Shown in pieces: positions 1 to 6,643 of a stretch of DNA of 7,205 bases. Position 1 is the stretch's first letter. Each line of letters starts with the position of its first letter. The position numbers and the translations under genes are program-made. Source of the stretch: Longimicrobiales bacterium (GTDB lineage Bacteria; Gemmatimonadota; Gemmatimonadetes; Longimicrobiales; Gaopeijiaceae); NCBI GenBank assembly GCA_022428035.1, contig JAKMDG010000541.1, forward strand, positions 1-7,205. Reading direction: 5' to 3'. The notes beneath the pieces were generated by a model. It was not told where the DNA came from and ran no database searches. It saw nothing but the letters and a program-made list of their open reading frames with translations.

Positions 1-1
1 C

Positions 2-406
2 ATCAAGACGTACGACACGCTGCCGCGCTTCGATCTACGCCGCCCGTTTGGCCCCTGGTTTTTTCAGATTCTCCGGAATCAATGCCGGGACATGCTCCGC
101 AGTCGGAAGGCCAAGTTCAACTTCGAAGCTCTGGATGAGCGCCTGGAACAGCGTCCCGGCAGCGCCGAGCGCGGCCCTGAGCGGGTTCGTCAGCGCAACG
201 CAGCGAAGGAGCTTTTGTGGAAGGGGCTCGAGTCCATCGGGCCCGAGCACCGTGAAATTCTCGTCCTCAAGGAACTCGAGGGCTTCAGATATGCCGAGAT
301 CGCGCAGATCCTGGACATCCCGGAAGGCACCGTCGCGAGCCGGCTCTACCATGCTCGGAGTGCACTGAAGGGTGCGCTCACCGAGATGGACGCGGAGTAC
401 CCTTAG
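2..406 (+). CDS. ECF-family RNA polymerase sigma factor (5' partial)
   Basis: This is the C-terminal 134 residues of a small sigma-70-type factor, which would direct RNA polymerase to a limited set of promoters. The frame is open to the left edge, so the start and most of region 2 lie outside the window. What remains begins with the end of region 2: the segment around residues 17-34 has the F-x-x-W-x-x-x-I-x-x-N-x-x-x-D-x-x-R pattern typical of ECF sigmas. A charged linker follows at about 35-65. Region 4 spans about 70-122, with 'GPEHREILVLKELEGF' leading into a helix-turn-helix at about 95-118 (AEIAQILDIPEGTVASRL). The gene ends with TAG three bases before the next ATG, which encodes the likely membrane anti-sigma partner, a standard ECF arrangement. 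An ATG at 92 lies inside the conserved part and is not the real start. The family assignment is firm; the ECF subgroup and target promoters cannot be read from this fragment. Confidence 0.93.
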   Translation: MKTYDTLPRFDLRRPFGPWFFQILRNQCRDMLRSRKAKFNFEALDERLEQRPGSAERGPERVRQRNAAKELLWKGLESIGPEHREILVLKELEGFRYAEIAQILDIPEGTVASRLYHARSALKGALTEMDAEYP

Positions 407-409
407 GTC

Positions 410-856
410 ATGACAGAACCAGTACCCCTCGCTTCGGGCTCGATCGGCCCGGATGAACTGATGCGTTATCTCGATGGTGAGATGACGCCGGAAGAGCGCG
501 AAAGAGTGGATTCGCAGATCGGGCGGTCTACCGAGTTGCAGCGAGAAGTCGCGATGTATCGGTCGCTCAAGGAAGATGTGCAGGGTCTCTCGTTCCACTC
601 CGGTCCCGCGCAGCGATCCGTGTGGGACGACGTGAACCGTCGTCTCCATCGCCCCATGGGCTTCGCCTTCCTCGCCGGCGGGCTCTTGATCTGGCTTACG
701 TACGGCACGTTCCTTTTTGCCACGTCGACGGCATCGCGATGGGAGAAGCTGGGGACAGCAGCGATCGCGATCGGGGTGCTGCAGCTGCTCAGCTCGGTGA
801 TCTGGGACCGATACCGCGACTGGCAAACGGACCCCTACAGGAACGTTCACCGATGA
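410..856 (+). CDS. Putative membrane anti-sigma factor lacking the zinc motif
   Basis: A 148-residue protein directly downstream of the sigma gene. Residues 13-58 form a charged helical region beginning DELMRYLDGEMTPEERERV, which resembles the N-terminus of ZAS-type anti-sigma factors and predicted transmembrane regulators. The usual H-x3-C-x2-C zinc motif is absent, and the protein has no cysteine at all. Two hydrophobic segments follow, at about 83-104 and 114-132, separated by only about nine polar residues. A basic tail (WDRYRDWQTDPYRNVHR) comes last. The likely topology has both ends in the cytoplasm with almost nothing exposed outside. The inferred role is to hold the sigma factor at the membrane until a signal releases it. 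The ATG at 410 is three bases after the sigma stop, with GGAG at 394-397 as a rather distant ribosome site. Its stop overlaps the next start. It could instead be an unrelated small membrane protein; the position and the LDGEMTPEER-type helix favour anti-sigma. Confidence 0.68.
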   Translation: MTEPVPLASGSIGPDELMRYLDGEMTPEERERVDSQIGRSTELQREVAMYRSLKEDVQGLSFHSGPAQRSVWDDVNRRLHRPMGFAFLAGGLLIWLTYGTFLFATSTASRWEKLGTAAIAIGVLQLLSSVIWDRYRDWQTDPYRNVHR

Positions 857-1191
857 TCGTCGTCACCACTCCGACCATATCTGGCACCGAGATCTCAGAG
901 GTGCTGGGCCTTGTTCGCGGCAGCTCCATCCGAAGCAAGCACGCCGGGAAAGACATTATTGCCGTAATGCGAAACTTCGCAGGCGGCGAGATCTTCGAAT
1001 ACACGAAGATGCTCGCCCAGGCCCGCGAGCAGGCAGTCGATCGTATGATTGAGGAGGCACAGATCCTCGATGCCGACGCCATCGTCGCTGTCCGGTTCCA
1101 GACATCCATGGTGATGCGCGGTGCCGCAGAGATGCTTTGCTACGGAACTGCCATCAGGCTGGTGCAACCCGCCATCGCTCCCGGTCCGTGA
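853..1191 (+). CDS. YbjQ/UPF0145 family protein (DUF74, 'heavy-metal-binding' fold)
   Basis: A 112-residue soluble protein that matches the YbjQ family along its whole length. It has an N-terminal TTPTISG strand, the GLVRGSSIRSKH segment at 20-30, GGE at 44-46, the long helix AREQAVDRMIEEAQ at 57-70, the DADAIVAVRF strand at 73-82 and a terminal YGTAIRL at 97-103. Known members are small oligomeric proteins of unclear function. The metal-binding label comes from the fold, and only one cysteine (C96) is present here, so metal binding should not be assumed. The start was placed at 853 because ATGA there overlaps the stop of the anti-sigma-like gene, AGGA at 839-842 is suitably spaced, and the family N-terminus begins exactly here. 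The frame is open further upstream, but that extension overlaps the previous gene and has no family match. The tight coupling suggests co-expression with the sigma operon. Confidence 0.9.
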   Translation: MIVVTTPTISGTEISEVLGLVRGSSIRSKHAGKDIIAVMRNFAGGEIFEYTKMLAQAREQAVDRMIEEAQILDADAIVAVRFQTSMVMRGAAEMLCYGTAIRLVQPAIAPGP

Positions 1192-1193
1192 CC

Positions 1194-2768
1194 ATGCTCA
1201 TGAAGGTGGTCCAGGCACGGGTCACGAAGGCGGAATCAGTGCCCGCCGGCCCAGGTGCTGTGCAACGGAATGAGCGCCTTGGTGTCCTTTCGGCGCTCAA
1301 GCGCGTGAGCATGCTTGCGTCGGTCGCAGTGATGCACGGTTGTGCGCTGCTTGGCGGCCCTGGTGTGGATGGATCGGCAATTCGTGACGTGCTGGGGCGT
1401 GAGCCGATCGATCAACTCCATATGGGGGTTTATGCGATCGAGCTCTCTTCCGGACGCACGCTGTTCTCACACAACGCGCATCGAAAGTTCATACCGGCCT
1501 CCAATCAGAAGATCCTCGTGACGGCCACCGCCATGTCACTGTTCGGGCCCGACCACCGCTTCCGGACCGAGATCTGGGCAACAGGCGAAACCGTCGGATC
1601 TTTCGTGGACGGAGACGTGGTCGTTGTCGGGTCTGGCGACCCTACGTTCTCCGATCGGTACTGGGCTTCCGGGTCGGATGCACTCGGTGCGATCGCGGAC
1701 AGCCTGTCTTCCCGTGGGATCCGCCAGGTCGCGGGTAGCCTGGTGGTGGATGTCGCCGCGTGGGACTCTGCGACGGTGGGGCCCACGTGGGAGGTGGAAG
1801 ATCTTCGCTACGGATACGGGTCGACCGGTGGCGCGTTCGCGATCGATGAGGGCGAGGTCGAGCTCGTCGTTGCAGGTGGATCGTCCGTCGGCGGCCCGGC
1901 TGACGTGACGTGGTCACCGCTCGGTACGCGCGACTTCGTGCGCTCCCAGCTGACCACGGCTCCGGCTGACAGCTCGACCCGTGTGCGCCCTGATTACCTG
2001 CCGGAGTCTCGTGTTCTCGTTCTGGAGGGGCGAGCAGAAATCGGTACTGTCGACACCATCTCGATCGCGATGCGCGACCCGGTTCGGCAGTCAGCTGCAG
2101 CACTCGCCCGAGCCATCGACCATGCTGGAATCGAGGTCGAAGGAGGCTGGCGGGTTCACTGGACGAACAACGATGTAGCCAAAGCTGAGTGTCTGCCTGG
2201 TAGCGGCGTGGAGTGTGCGGGTAGCGAGTTGCTCTTCACCATGGAGTCGCCGCGGGTCTCGGAGATCGCCGCCGGGATTCTCGAGCCCAGCCAGAACTGG
2301 ATGACCGAGCAGACGGTCCGGGCGCTTGGCGCGCGGTATGGGGACGAAGGTTCCTGGAACGAAGGGATCGATGTCGTCGAGGCGTACCTGGTCAACGAGG
2401 TGGGTGTGCGCCCGTCGGACATCTCGGCTCGCGACGGTTCGGGGCTCTCGTTCTACAACCTGATCACGCCACGAGCGATCGTTCGAATCCTTACCGAGAT
2501 GCACCAGATGCCGTGGGCCGCCGAATATCGCGATGCCATGGCAGAGCCGGGCGAAGATGGTTCGACACTCGAGAACCGTCTCGAGGGTCTCGAGGGTCGT
2601 ATCTTCGCGAAGACCGGCACGATCTCGAATGTGAACTCCTTGTCCGGTTATCTCGTACGGGAGAATGGCCATGAGATCGTGTTCTCGATCCTGACCAACG
2701 GGTCGGGCTTGCCATCCTCCCGGGTCAGGCGAGCCATCGACGAGATTGTTCATGCATTGGCACGCTGA
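1194..2768 (+). CDS. dacB: D-alanyl-D-alanine carboxypeptidase/endopeptidase, DacB-like (peptidase family S13)
   Basis: A 524-residue penicillin-binding protein of the PBP4 class. Such enzymes remove the terminal D-Ala from peptidoglycan stem peptides and cut D-Ala-mDAP cross-links in the periplasm. The active-site motifs are in order: PASNQK with Ser103 and Lys106 (SxxK), the DGSGLS...N segment at about 414-422 that carries the second motif, and KTG at 473-475. The VVVVGSGDPTF strand at about 142-152 is also typical of S13. The stretch between the first two motifs fits the extra domains of this class. A hydrophobic export signal lies at about 36-55 (LKRVSMLASVAVMHGCALL). The Cys at 50 gives only a weak lipobox. 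Two further cysteines, about 333 and 341, could form a disulfide. The start is uncertain: GTG 1188 (overlapping the previous stop as GTGA), ATG 1194, ATG 1200 and GTG 1239 (GAAGG at 1226-1230, spacing 8) all keep the signal. ATG 1137 is less likely because it overlaps the previous gene by 55 bases. The downstream gene starts 26 bases after the stop. Confidence 0.93.
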   Translation: MLMKVVQARVTKAESVPAGPGAVQRNERLGVLSALKRVSMLASVAVMHGCALLGGPGVDGSAIRDVLGREPIDQLHMGVYAIELSSGRTLFSHNAHRKFIPASNQKILVTATAMSLFGPDHRFRTEIWATGETVGSFVDGDVVVVGSGDPTFSDRYWASGSDALGAIADSLSSRGIRQVAGSLVVDVAAWDSATVGPTWEVEDLRYGYGSTGGAFAIDEGEVELVVAGGSSVGGPADVTWSPLGTRDFVRSQLTTAPADSSTRVRPDYLPESRVLVLEGRAEIGTVDTISIAMRDPVRQSAAALARAIDHAGIEVEGGWRVHWTNNDVAKAECLPGSGVECAGSELLFTMESPRVSEIAAGILEPSQNWMTEQTVRALGARYGDEGSWNEGIDVVEAYLVNEVGVRPSDISARDGSGLSFYNLITPRAIVRILTEMHQMPWAAEYRDAMAEPGEDGSTLENRLEGLEGRIFAKTGTISNVNSLSGYLVRENGHEIVFSILTNGSGLPSSRVRRAIDEIVHALAR

Positions 2769-2794
2769 CCGAACGCAGACATCCGGACCGCGCG

Positions 2795-5458
2795 ATGAGT
2801 GATTTCGACTTCCCCGACCTTCCGTCAGACGATGAGCTGGGGATTACAGACGAAGATCGGGAACAATTCGAGCAGGATTTGGCAGACGACGCGACAGGCG
2901 CGAGCGATCCCGAGCTCAAGACGCTTCTTGGTGACACACCAGCGAAGCCCGGAGGCGGTGCACAGACCGGTGCGTCAGGCGACGGCCAGGGATCGCAGAA
3001 GGAACCTGCCGCCGCTTCGACTGCTGGGGGGCGTGATGATGCGGTCCGACGGAAGTGGCGAGGCCCGCTCACCCTTCTGGCCCTTCTTCTGATCTCAGCC
3101 TTTGCGAGCACCAGAACAGGCCTGCCGAAGCCGGTCCCGGCGAACGGGCCAGACTCCGTCTTTTCCTCCTCGAGAGCGATGTCCACGCTCGTCGAGATGG
3201 TGCGCCGGGCACATCCGACAGGATCGCCGGAGCACGCCTGGGTGCGTGACTTCATCATCGGCGAGATGACCGAGCTTGGTATGGATCCTGAAATCCAGAC
3301 CACGACGAGTCTCGTGCAGGCCGAGACTCGTGCTCGAGCGGCGACGATACGAAACATCGTGGGCGTGATCCCCGGGACGGCCCCGACCGGTGGGGTGCTG
3401 ATCACAGCGCACTATGACAGCCGCGAGATCGCTGTTGGCGCGGGGGATGATGGTTCGGGGGTCGTGGCTGCACTCGAAGCGATTCGCGCGATCCGCACCG
3501 GTCCTCCGCTTCAGAACGACCTGATTGTTGTCTTCACGGACGCCGAAGAGCTTGGCCTGTTGGGTGCTCGTGCCTTCGTCGCCGAGCACGAGTTGATGGC
3601 GGACGTCGACATCGTGCTTTCCTTCGAAATGAGAGGTGCCGGTGGCCCCTCCATCATGTTCGAGACAGCGGAGGACAACGGCTGGATCGTGCGCACGATG
3701 AAAGAGTGGGACACGCACCCCTTTGCGAATTCGATGTCGTACGAGGTCTATAAGCGCATGCCGAACGGGACGGATTTCACCCCGTTCATCGAGGCCGGGA
3801 CGCAAGGCCTGAATTTCGCGTCGATCGACAATGCGCACGTGTACCACCAGGTATTCGACACGCCGGACAACCTCTCAGAGGCGACACTCCAGCATCATGG
3901 CATTCACGCACTTGGTGCGCTGAAGTACTACGGGAACGCGGACCTCACGTCGGTGAATGACGACAACGTGACCTACGTTTCGGTTCCGGGACTGGGGTTG
4001 TTCGTCTACGGGCAGGTCTGGGTGCTTCCGATTTCCGGCCTGTTGCTCGTACTGCTCGTGGTCGTCGTTCTGGCTGGCCGCAGGCTGGGTGCGCGGCCCA
4101 GGGGCATGGCCCTCGGAATCGTCGGATCCGTTGTAGTGGTCATGGCCGCGTTGGGACTCGGGTACGGCCTCATGCAGTGGTTGCCGGGCATGCACGGAGA
4201 GGACGGCATGTTGCATGGGTCGGTCTTCCACAGTGAAGGCTGGTATGTCCTTGCCCTCGGCTTCGGCACGTTGGCTGTGGTCACACTGGTGACCGGCCTG
4301 CTCGGTAGATGGGCTTCGATCGTGGAACTCTCTATCGGCGCGCTCGTTCTACCCGCAGGCCTCGCGGTTGCCGTCAGCGTGGCAGCTCCGCTTGCGGCGA
4401 TGAACCTGCAATGGCCGACCGTAGCTGCGGGCCTCTCCGTTCTGATCCTGACAGTCCTCAGGGATCGTCGTGAGGGCACGGTTGGCTGGGTATTGACCCT
4501 GATCCTGGCCATGCCGGTGATTCTCCTCCTCGAGCCCATCGTCGAGTTGATCTGGTTCGCCCTGACGTTGCGGATGGCGGGGATCATTGGTGTGCTGGTG
4601 GCGCTGATGTTGTTGCTTTGCCTTCCGATGCTCAACGCACTCCGGCATCCGAATGTCTGGTGGGCACCCCTGACCGCCCTCGTGCTTGCCGGTTCCTCAC
4701 TGGGCGTGGGCGTGTTGGGTACTCGTCCCAATGCGGACCGCCCGGCGCCCAGCACTCTGGTCTACGCGTACGAGCACGGCAGCGGTGACGCCCTGTGGGC
4801 CACGTCGCCAGGCGACCGGGGTCGGCCCGGTGTGATATGGGCGGCGTCCACGGCGCAGACGGCATTCGATGAGACCAGGGATCTTTCGGCGTTCGGTTAT
4901 CCGGGCGGGGACGTTCCTGCGGCGACGGCTCCAATCTTCGAGGTGATGCCCCCGGAAGCCTACGTCCTCGCCGACAGTGTGGAGGACGGTGCACGTGTCG
5001 TCGATCTTCGGGTCCGTTCCCGGATTGGAGCAGAGGCGATGCAGTTCCACCTGGCCGATGGTGTGATCTTACGGTCGATGAACGGTGTGCCCATCGAGAA
5101 CGGAGCCGCGGTCCGGATCGCGGAGCACTGGGGTGAACCCGACGGCGCAGTGGCACTGAGTCTCACGATGCCGGCCGGCTCACCCATTGGCGTGCACGTC
5201 GTCGAACATCTCCTGCGGCCTGACGAGATCGTCGGCGAGGGGCGCTTCGACCGGCCCGGGCGCCTTGCGCCGAACGTGAACTGGATGAGCGATCGGGCGA
5301 TGATCCGGTTCTCCGTGGCCGCGTTCGCGGACCCGCTGGCCGTGGATTCACTCGTGGCGGATTCAGTCAGAATCGATACGGTGTCTGCGAGCGATACGAC
5401 TACCGCCAACGACACGGCGACCTTGGACACCGTCCTGAGCGAGCGACGCGTTCCGTGA
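2795..5458 (+). CDS. Membrane-embedded M28 family zinc metallopeptidase, Fxna/ERMP1-like layout
   Basis: An 887-residue multi-domain membrane protease. Residues 1-48 are strongly acidic, 50-85 are a Gly/Ala/Gln-rich linker, and RRKWRG precedes a membrane helix at about 90-105. The M28 aminopeptidase-type domain covers about 125-380, with candidate metal ligands H206 and D208 (AHYDS), D218 (GDDGSG), the catalytic/ligand pair E251-E252 (TDAEELGL), E278 (SFEMRGAGGPS) and H351 (VYHQVFDTPDNL). MPNGTDFTPF and LQHHG match membrane-anchored bacterial M28 proteins. About eight hydrophobic helices follow between 405 and 642 (near 405-427, 437-460, 482-504, 507-530, 540-555, 563-581, 583-610 and 621-642). 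Last come a soluble domain at 650-845 and a Ser/Thr/Asp tail at 851-881. Counting helices puts the peptidase and the C-terminal domain outside the cytoplasm. It probably trims peptides at the membrane; the substrate is unknown. No clear Shine-Dalgarno sequence precedes ATG 2795. The stop overlaps the next start (GTGA). Confidence 0.92.
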   Translation: MSDFDFPDLPSDDELGITDEDREQFEQDLADDATGASDPELKTLLGDTPAKPGGGAQTGASGDGQGSQKEPAAASTAGGRDDAVRRKWRGPLTLLALLLISAFASTRTGLPKPVPANGPDSVFSSSRAMSTLVEMVRRAHPTGSPEHAWVRDFIIGEMTELGMDPEIQTTTSLVQAETRARAATIRNIVGVIPGTAPTGGVLITAHYDSREIAVGAGDDGSGVVAALEAIRAIRTGPPLQNDLIVVFTDAEELGLLGARAFVAEHELMADVDIVLSFEMRGAGGPSIMFETAEDNGWIVRTMKEWDTHPFANSMSYEVYKRMPNGTDFTPFIEAGTQGLNFASIDNAHVYHQVFDTPDNLSEATLQHHGIHALGALKYYGNADLTSVNDDNVTYVSVPGLGLFVYGQVWVLPISGLLLVLLVVVVLAGRRLGARPRGMALGIVGSVVVVMAALGLGYGLMQWLPGMHGEDGMLHGSVFHSEGWYVLALGFGTLAVVTLVTGLLGRWASIVELSIGALVLPAGLAVAVSVAAPLAAMNLQWPTVAAGLSVLILTVLRDRREGTVGWVLTLILAMPVILLLEPIVELIWFALTLRMAGIIGVLVALMLLLCLPMLNALRHPNVWWAPLTALVLAGSSLGVGVLGTRPNADRPAPSTLVYAYEHGSGDALWATSPGDRGRPGVIWAASTAQTAFDETRDLSAFGYPGGDVPAATAPIFEVMPPEAYVLADSVEDGARVVDLRVRSRIGAEAMQFHLADGVILRSMNGVPIENGAAVRIAEHWGEPDGAVALSLTMPAGSPIGVHVVEHLLRPDEIVGEGRFDRPGRLAPNVNWMSDRAMIRFSVAAFADPLAVDSLVADSVRIDTVSASDTTTANDTATLDTVLSERRVP
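5455..5458 (+). other. GTGA stop/start overlap coupling the M28 and PHP genes
   Basis: The final TGA of the M28 gene (5456-5458) shares two bases with the GTG start of the PHP lipoprotein gene. No strong Shine-Dalgarno sequence lies just upstream, so re-initiation by terminating ribosomes is the likely route to translation. The same GTGA arrangement is available at 1188-1191, and ATGA is used at 853-856. Confidence 0.75.
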
Positions 5459-6504
5459 ATCGACACGCCCCGGTCGGCTCCTCATTGGCTACCCTCACGT
5501 TTGGCTGTCTGCTACTGCTGGCTGCATGCACGCCAGCCGAGGATGAACCTCGGTCGTTCGCAGGCGACCCGGTCTTCGACATTCCGGCCTGGTCCGGTCG
5601 GTGGTACAAGGGCAACACGCACGCGCATACGACGAACAGCGACGGTGACTCCCCCCCGGAGTACGTGGCTGAGTGGTATAAGGAGCACGGGTACGACTTC
5701 CTCGTTCTTTCCGACCATAACGTCTTCACCGATCCGGCAACGCTCGCCCATCTCGTCGACGACGGTTTTCTGCTGATTCCCGGCGAGGAGGTCACGTCCA
5801 GTTTCGACAGCGCATCGGTGCATGTGAACGGCCTAAACCTTCCGCACTTCGTGGAAGCCCGGCAGGCGGAGACGCTGATCGCGACCATCCAGGCGAATGT
5901 CGATGCGATCCGTGAGGTCGACGGCGTGCCGCACATCAACCATCCGAACTTCCGCTGGTCGTTCGGTGCCGCGGAACTCGCGCAGGTCGAAGATGATCGG
6001 CTGCTCGAGATCTGGAACGGCCACCCCACGGTTCATAACGACGGCGGCGGTGGTTCACTGTCACTGGAGGAGATCTGGGACGTTCTGCTGACCGGCGGGA
6101 AGACCATCTTCGGTATCGCAGTCGATGACGCACACCACTTCCAGGGGGAGTTTCACCCCGACCGGGCGAACCCCGGGCGTGGCTGGGTTGCGGTGAGAGC
6201 TACGGCTCTGGACGCCGCCGAACTCATGGCAAGTCTGGAGGCGGGACATTTCTATGCCAGCACCGGCGTAGAGCTCGTCGAGATCGGGGTGCGGTCCACA
6301 AGTCTCGAGGTCCACATTGCCGAGGACCGTGATTTCCGATTCGTGACGACGTTCATTGGTGCGTCCGGCGAGATCCTGCTCGAGACCGAGGATAATCCGG
6401 CGGTCTTTCAGTTGAGCGAAGACGTCGGCTACGTTCGTGCACGCGTGCGTAATTCCCGGTCCGACTATGCGTGGACCCAGCCAGTGTTCGTGACCCGACG
6501 CTGA
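5455..6504 (+). CDS. PHP-domain metal-dependent phosphoesterase-like lipoprotein
   Basis: A 349-residue exported protein. The N-terminus is a lipoprotein signal ending in LLAAC, with Cys25 as the lipidation site. A PHP-type domain follows, with the histidine-rich pattern of the superfamily: NTHAHT (H56, H58), LSDHN (D87, H88), PGEEV (E111), VHVNG (H123), VPHINHPN (H160, H163) and VDDAHH (D224-H228). These are the expected di- or trinuclear metal ligands. A β-rich C-terminal region at about 275-347 ends in YVRARVRNSRSDYAWTQPVFV, typical of secreted PHP proteins. PHP enzymes hydrolyse phosphoesters, but the substrate here is unknown; lipidation places it on a membrane facing the periplasm or outside. 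The start is GTG 5455, which overlaps the TGA of the M28 gene as GTGA. It is the only start found that keeps the whole signal peptide, and it implies translational coupling. The gene appears intact and closes the operon. Confidence 0.88.
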   Translation: MNRHAPVGSSLATLTFGCLLLLAACTPAEDEPRSFAGDPVFDIPAWSGRWYKGNTHAHTTNSDGDSPPEYVAEWYKEHGYDFLVLSDHNVFTDPATLAHLVDDGFLLIPGEEVTSSFDSASVHVNGLNLPHFVEARQAETLIATIQANVDAIREVDGVPHINHPNFRWSFGAAELAQVEDDRLLEIWNGHPTVHNDGGGGSLSLEEIWDVLLTGGKTIFGIAVDDAHHFQGEFHPDRANPGRGWVAVRATALDAAELMASLEAGHFYASTGVELVEIGVRSTSLEVHIAEDRDFRFVTTFIGASGEILLETEDNPAVFQLSEDVGYVRARVRNSRSDYAWTQPVFVTRR

Positions 6505-6576
6505 TCCGACCCGCCATGGAGGTCGAGAGTCAGACCGGAACACCCCTTCAGAGGCTCCCTGAGTTGGTTTTTAACG

Positions 6577-6590
6577 CTCAAGTGGTTGAG
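6577..6590. repeat. Short perfect inverted repeat CTCAA-gtgg-TTGAG
   Basis: A 5-base stem (CTCAA at 6577-6581, TTGAG at 6586-6590) flanks a 4-base loop, about 54 bases before the start of the next gene. It may be a small operator half-site pair or part of an RNA fold in the leader. The stem is too short and AT-containing, and lacks a following T-run, so it does not look like a terminator. A 10-base dyad can occur by chance. Confidence 0.35.
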
Positions 6591-6632
6591 ACACTCTCCT
6601 TCTTCACAACGGTGCGCGATCAACCTCCTCGC

Positions 6633-6636
6633 GGAG
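6633..6636 (+). promoter_or_regulatory. Shine-Dalgarno GGAG for the last lipoprotein gene
   Basis: GGAG sits seven bases before ATG 6644. It is the clearest ribosome binding site in the window and fixes the start of the downstream lipoprotein gene, in contrast to the coupled starts inside the operon. Confidence 0.75.
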
Positions 6637-6643
6637 CAATACA

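Larger units (their letters stand above)
6505..6643. other. Intergenic region between the operon and the last lipoprotein gene
   Basis: This 139-base gap is by far the largest in the window and probably separates two transcription units. It contains a T-run at 6568-6572 and a small perfect dyad at 6577-6590. I see no GC-rich hairpin followed by a T-run that would serve as an intrinsic terminator for the upstream operon, and no convincing -10/-35 pair. TTGAGA at 6586-6591 resembles a -35 box, but the matching -10 position reads ACGGTG. Confidence 0.6.

Noticed and set aside
35..850. A 271-residue open frame on the minus strand
   Set aside because: It lies opposite the sigma and anti-sigma genes, crosses both, has a biased composition rich in Arg, His and Pro, and has no recognisable domain. 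It is a high-GC antisense shadow.
622..852. An upstream extension of the YbjQ frame from ATG 622
   Set aside because: The added residues overlap the anti-sigma-like gene in another frame and do not match the YbjQ family, which begins at 853 with a proper ATGA overlap.
1137..1193. The upstream ATG at 1137 as the DacB start
   Set aside because: It would overlap the YbjQ gene by 55 bases, adds a non-hydrophobic stretch before the signal peptide, and has no strong ribosome site.
3095..3847. A 250-residue minus-strand open frame inside the M28 gene
   Set aside because: The + strand frame carries all M28 motifs over this interval; the antisense frame is rich in Arg/His and shows no domain.
4006..4755. 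A 249-residue minus-strand open frame opposite the membrane helices of the M28 gene
   Set aside because: The antisense of hydrophobic codons in GC-rich DNA readily stays open; the Arg/Thr/Pro-rich translation shows no family signal.
6537..6562. GGAAC at 6537-6541 as an ECF-type -35 box for the last gene
   Set aside because: The expected -10 element about 16 bases downstream is not there; the bases at 6558-6562 read CCTGA, so the match is a chance pentamer.
6551..6590. An intrinsic terminator after the PHP gene
   Set aside because: The T-run at 6568-6572 precedes rather than follows the CTCAA/TTGAG dyad, and the TCAG/CTGA pairing before it has only four bases.
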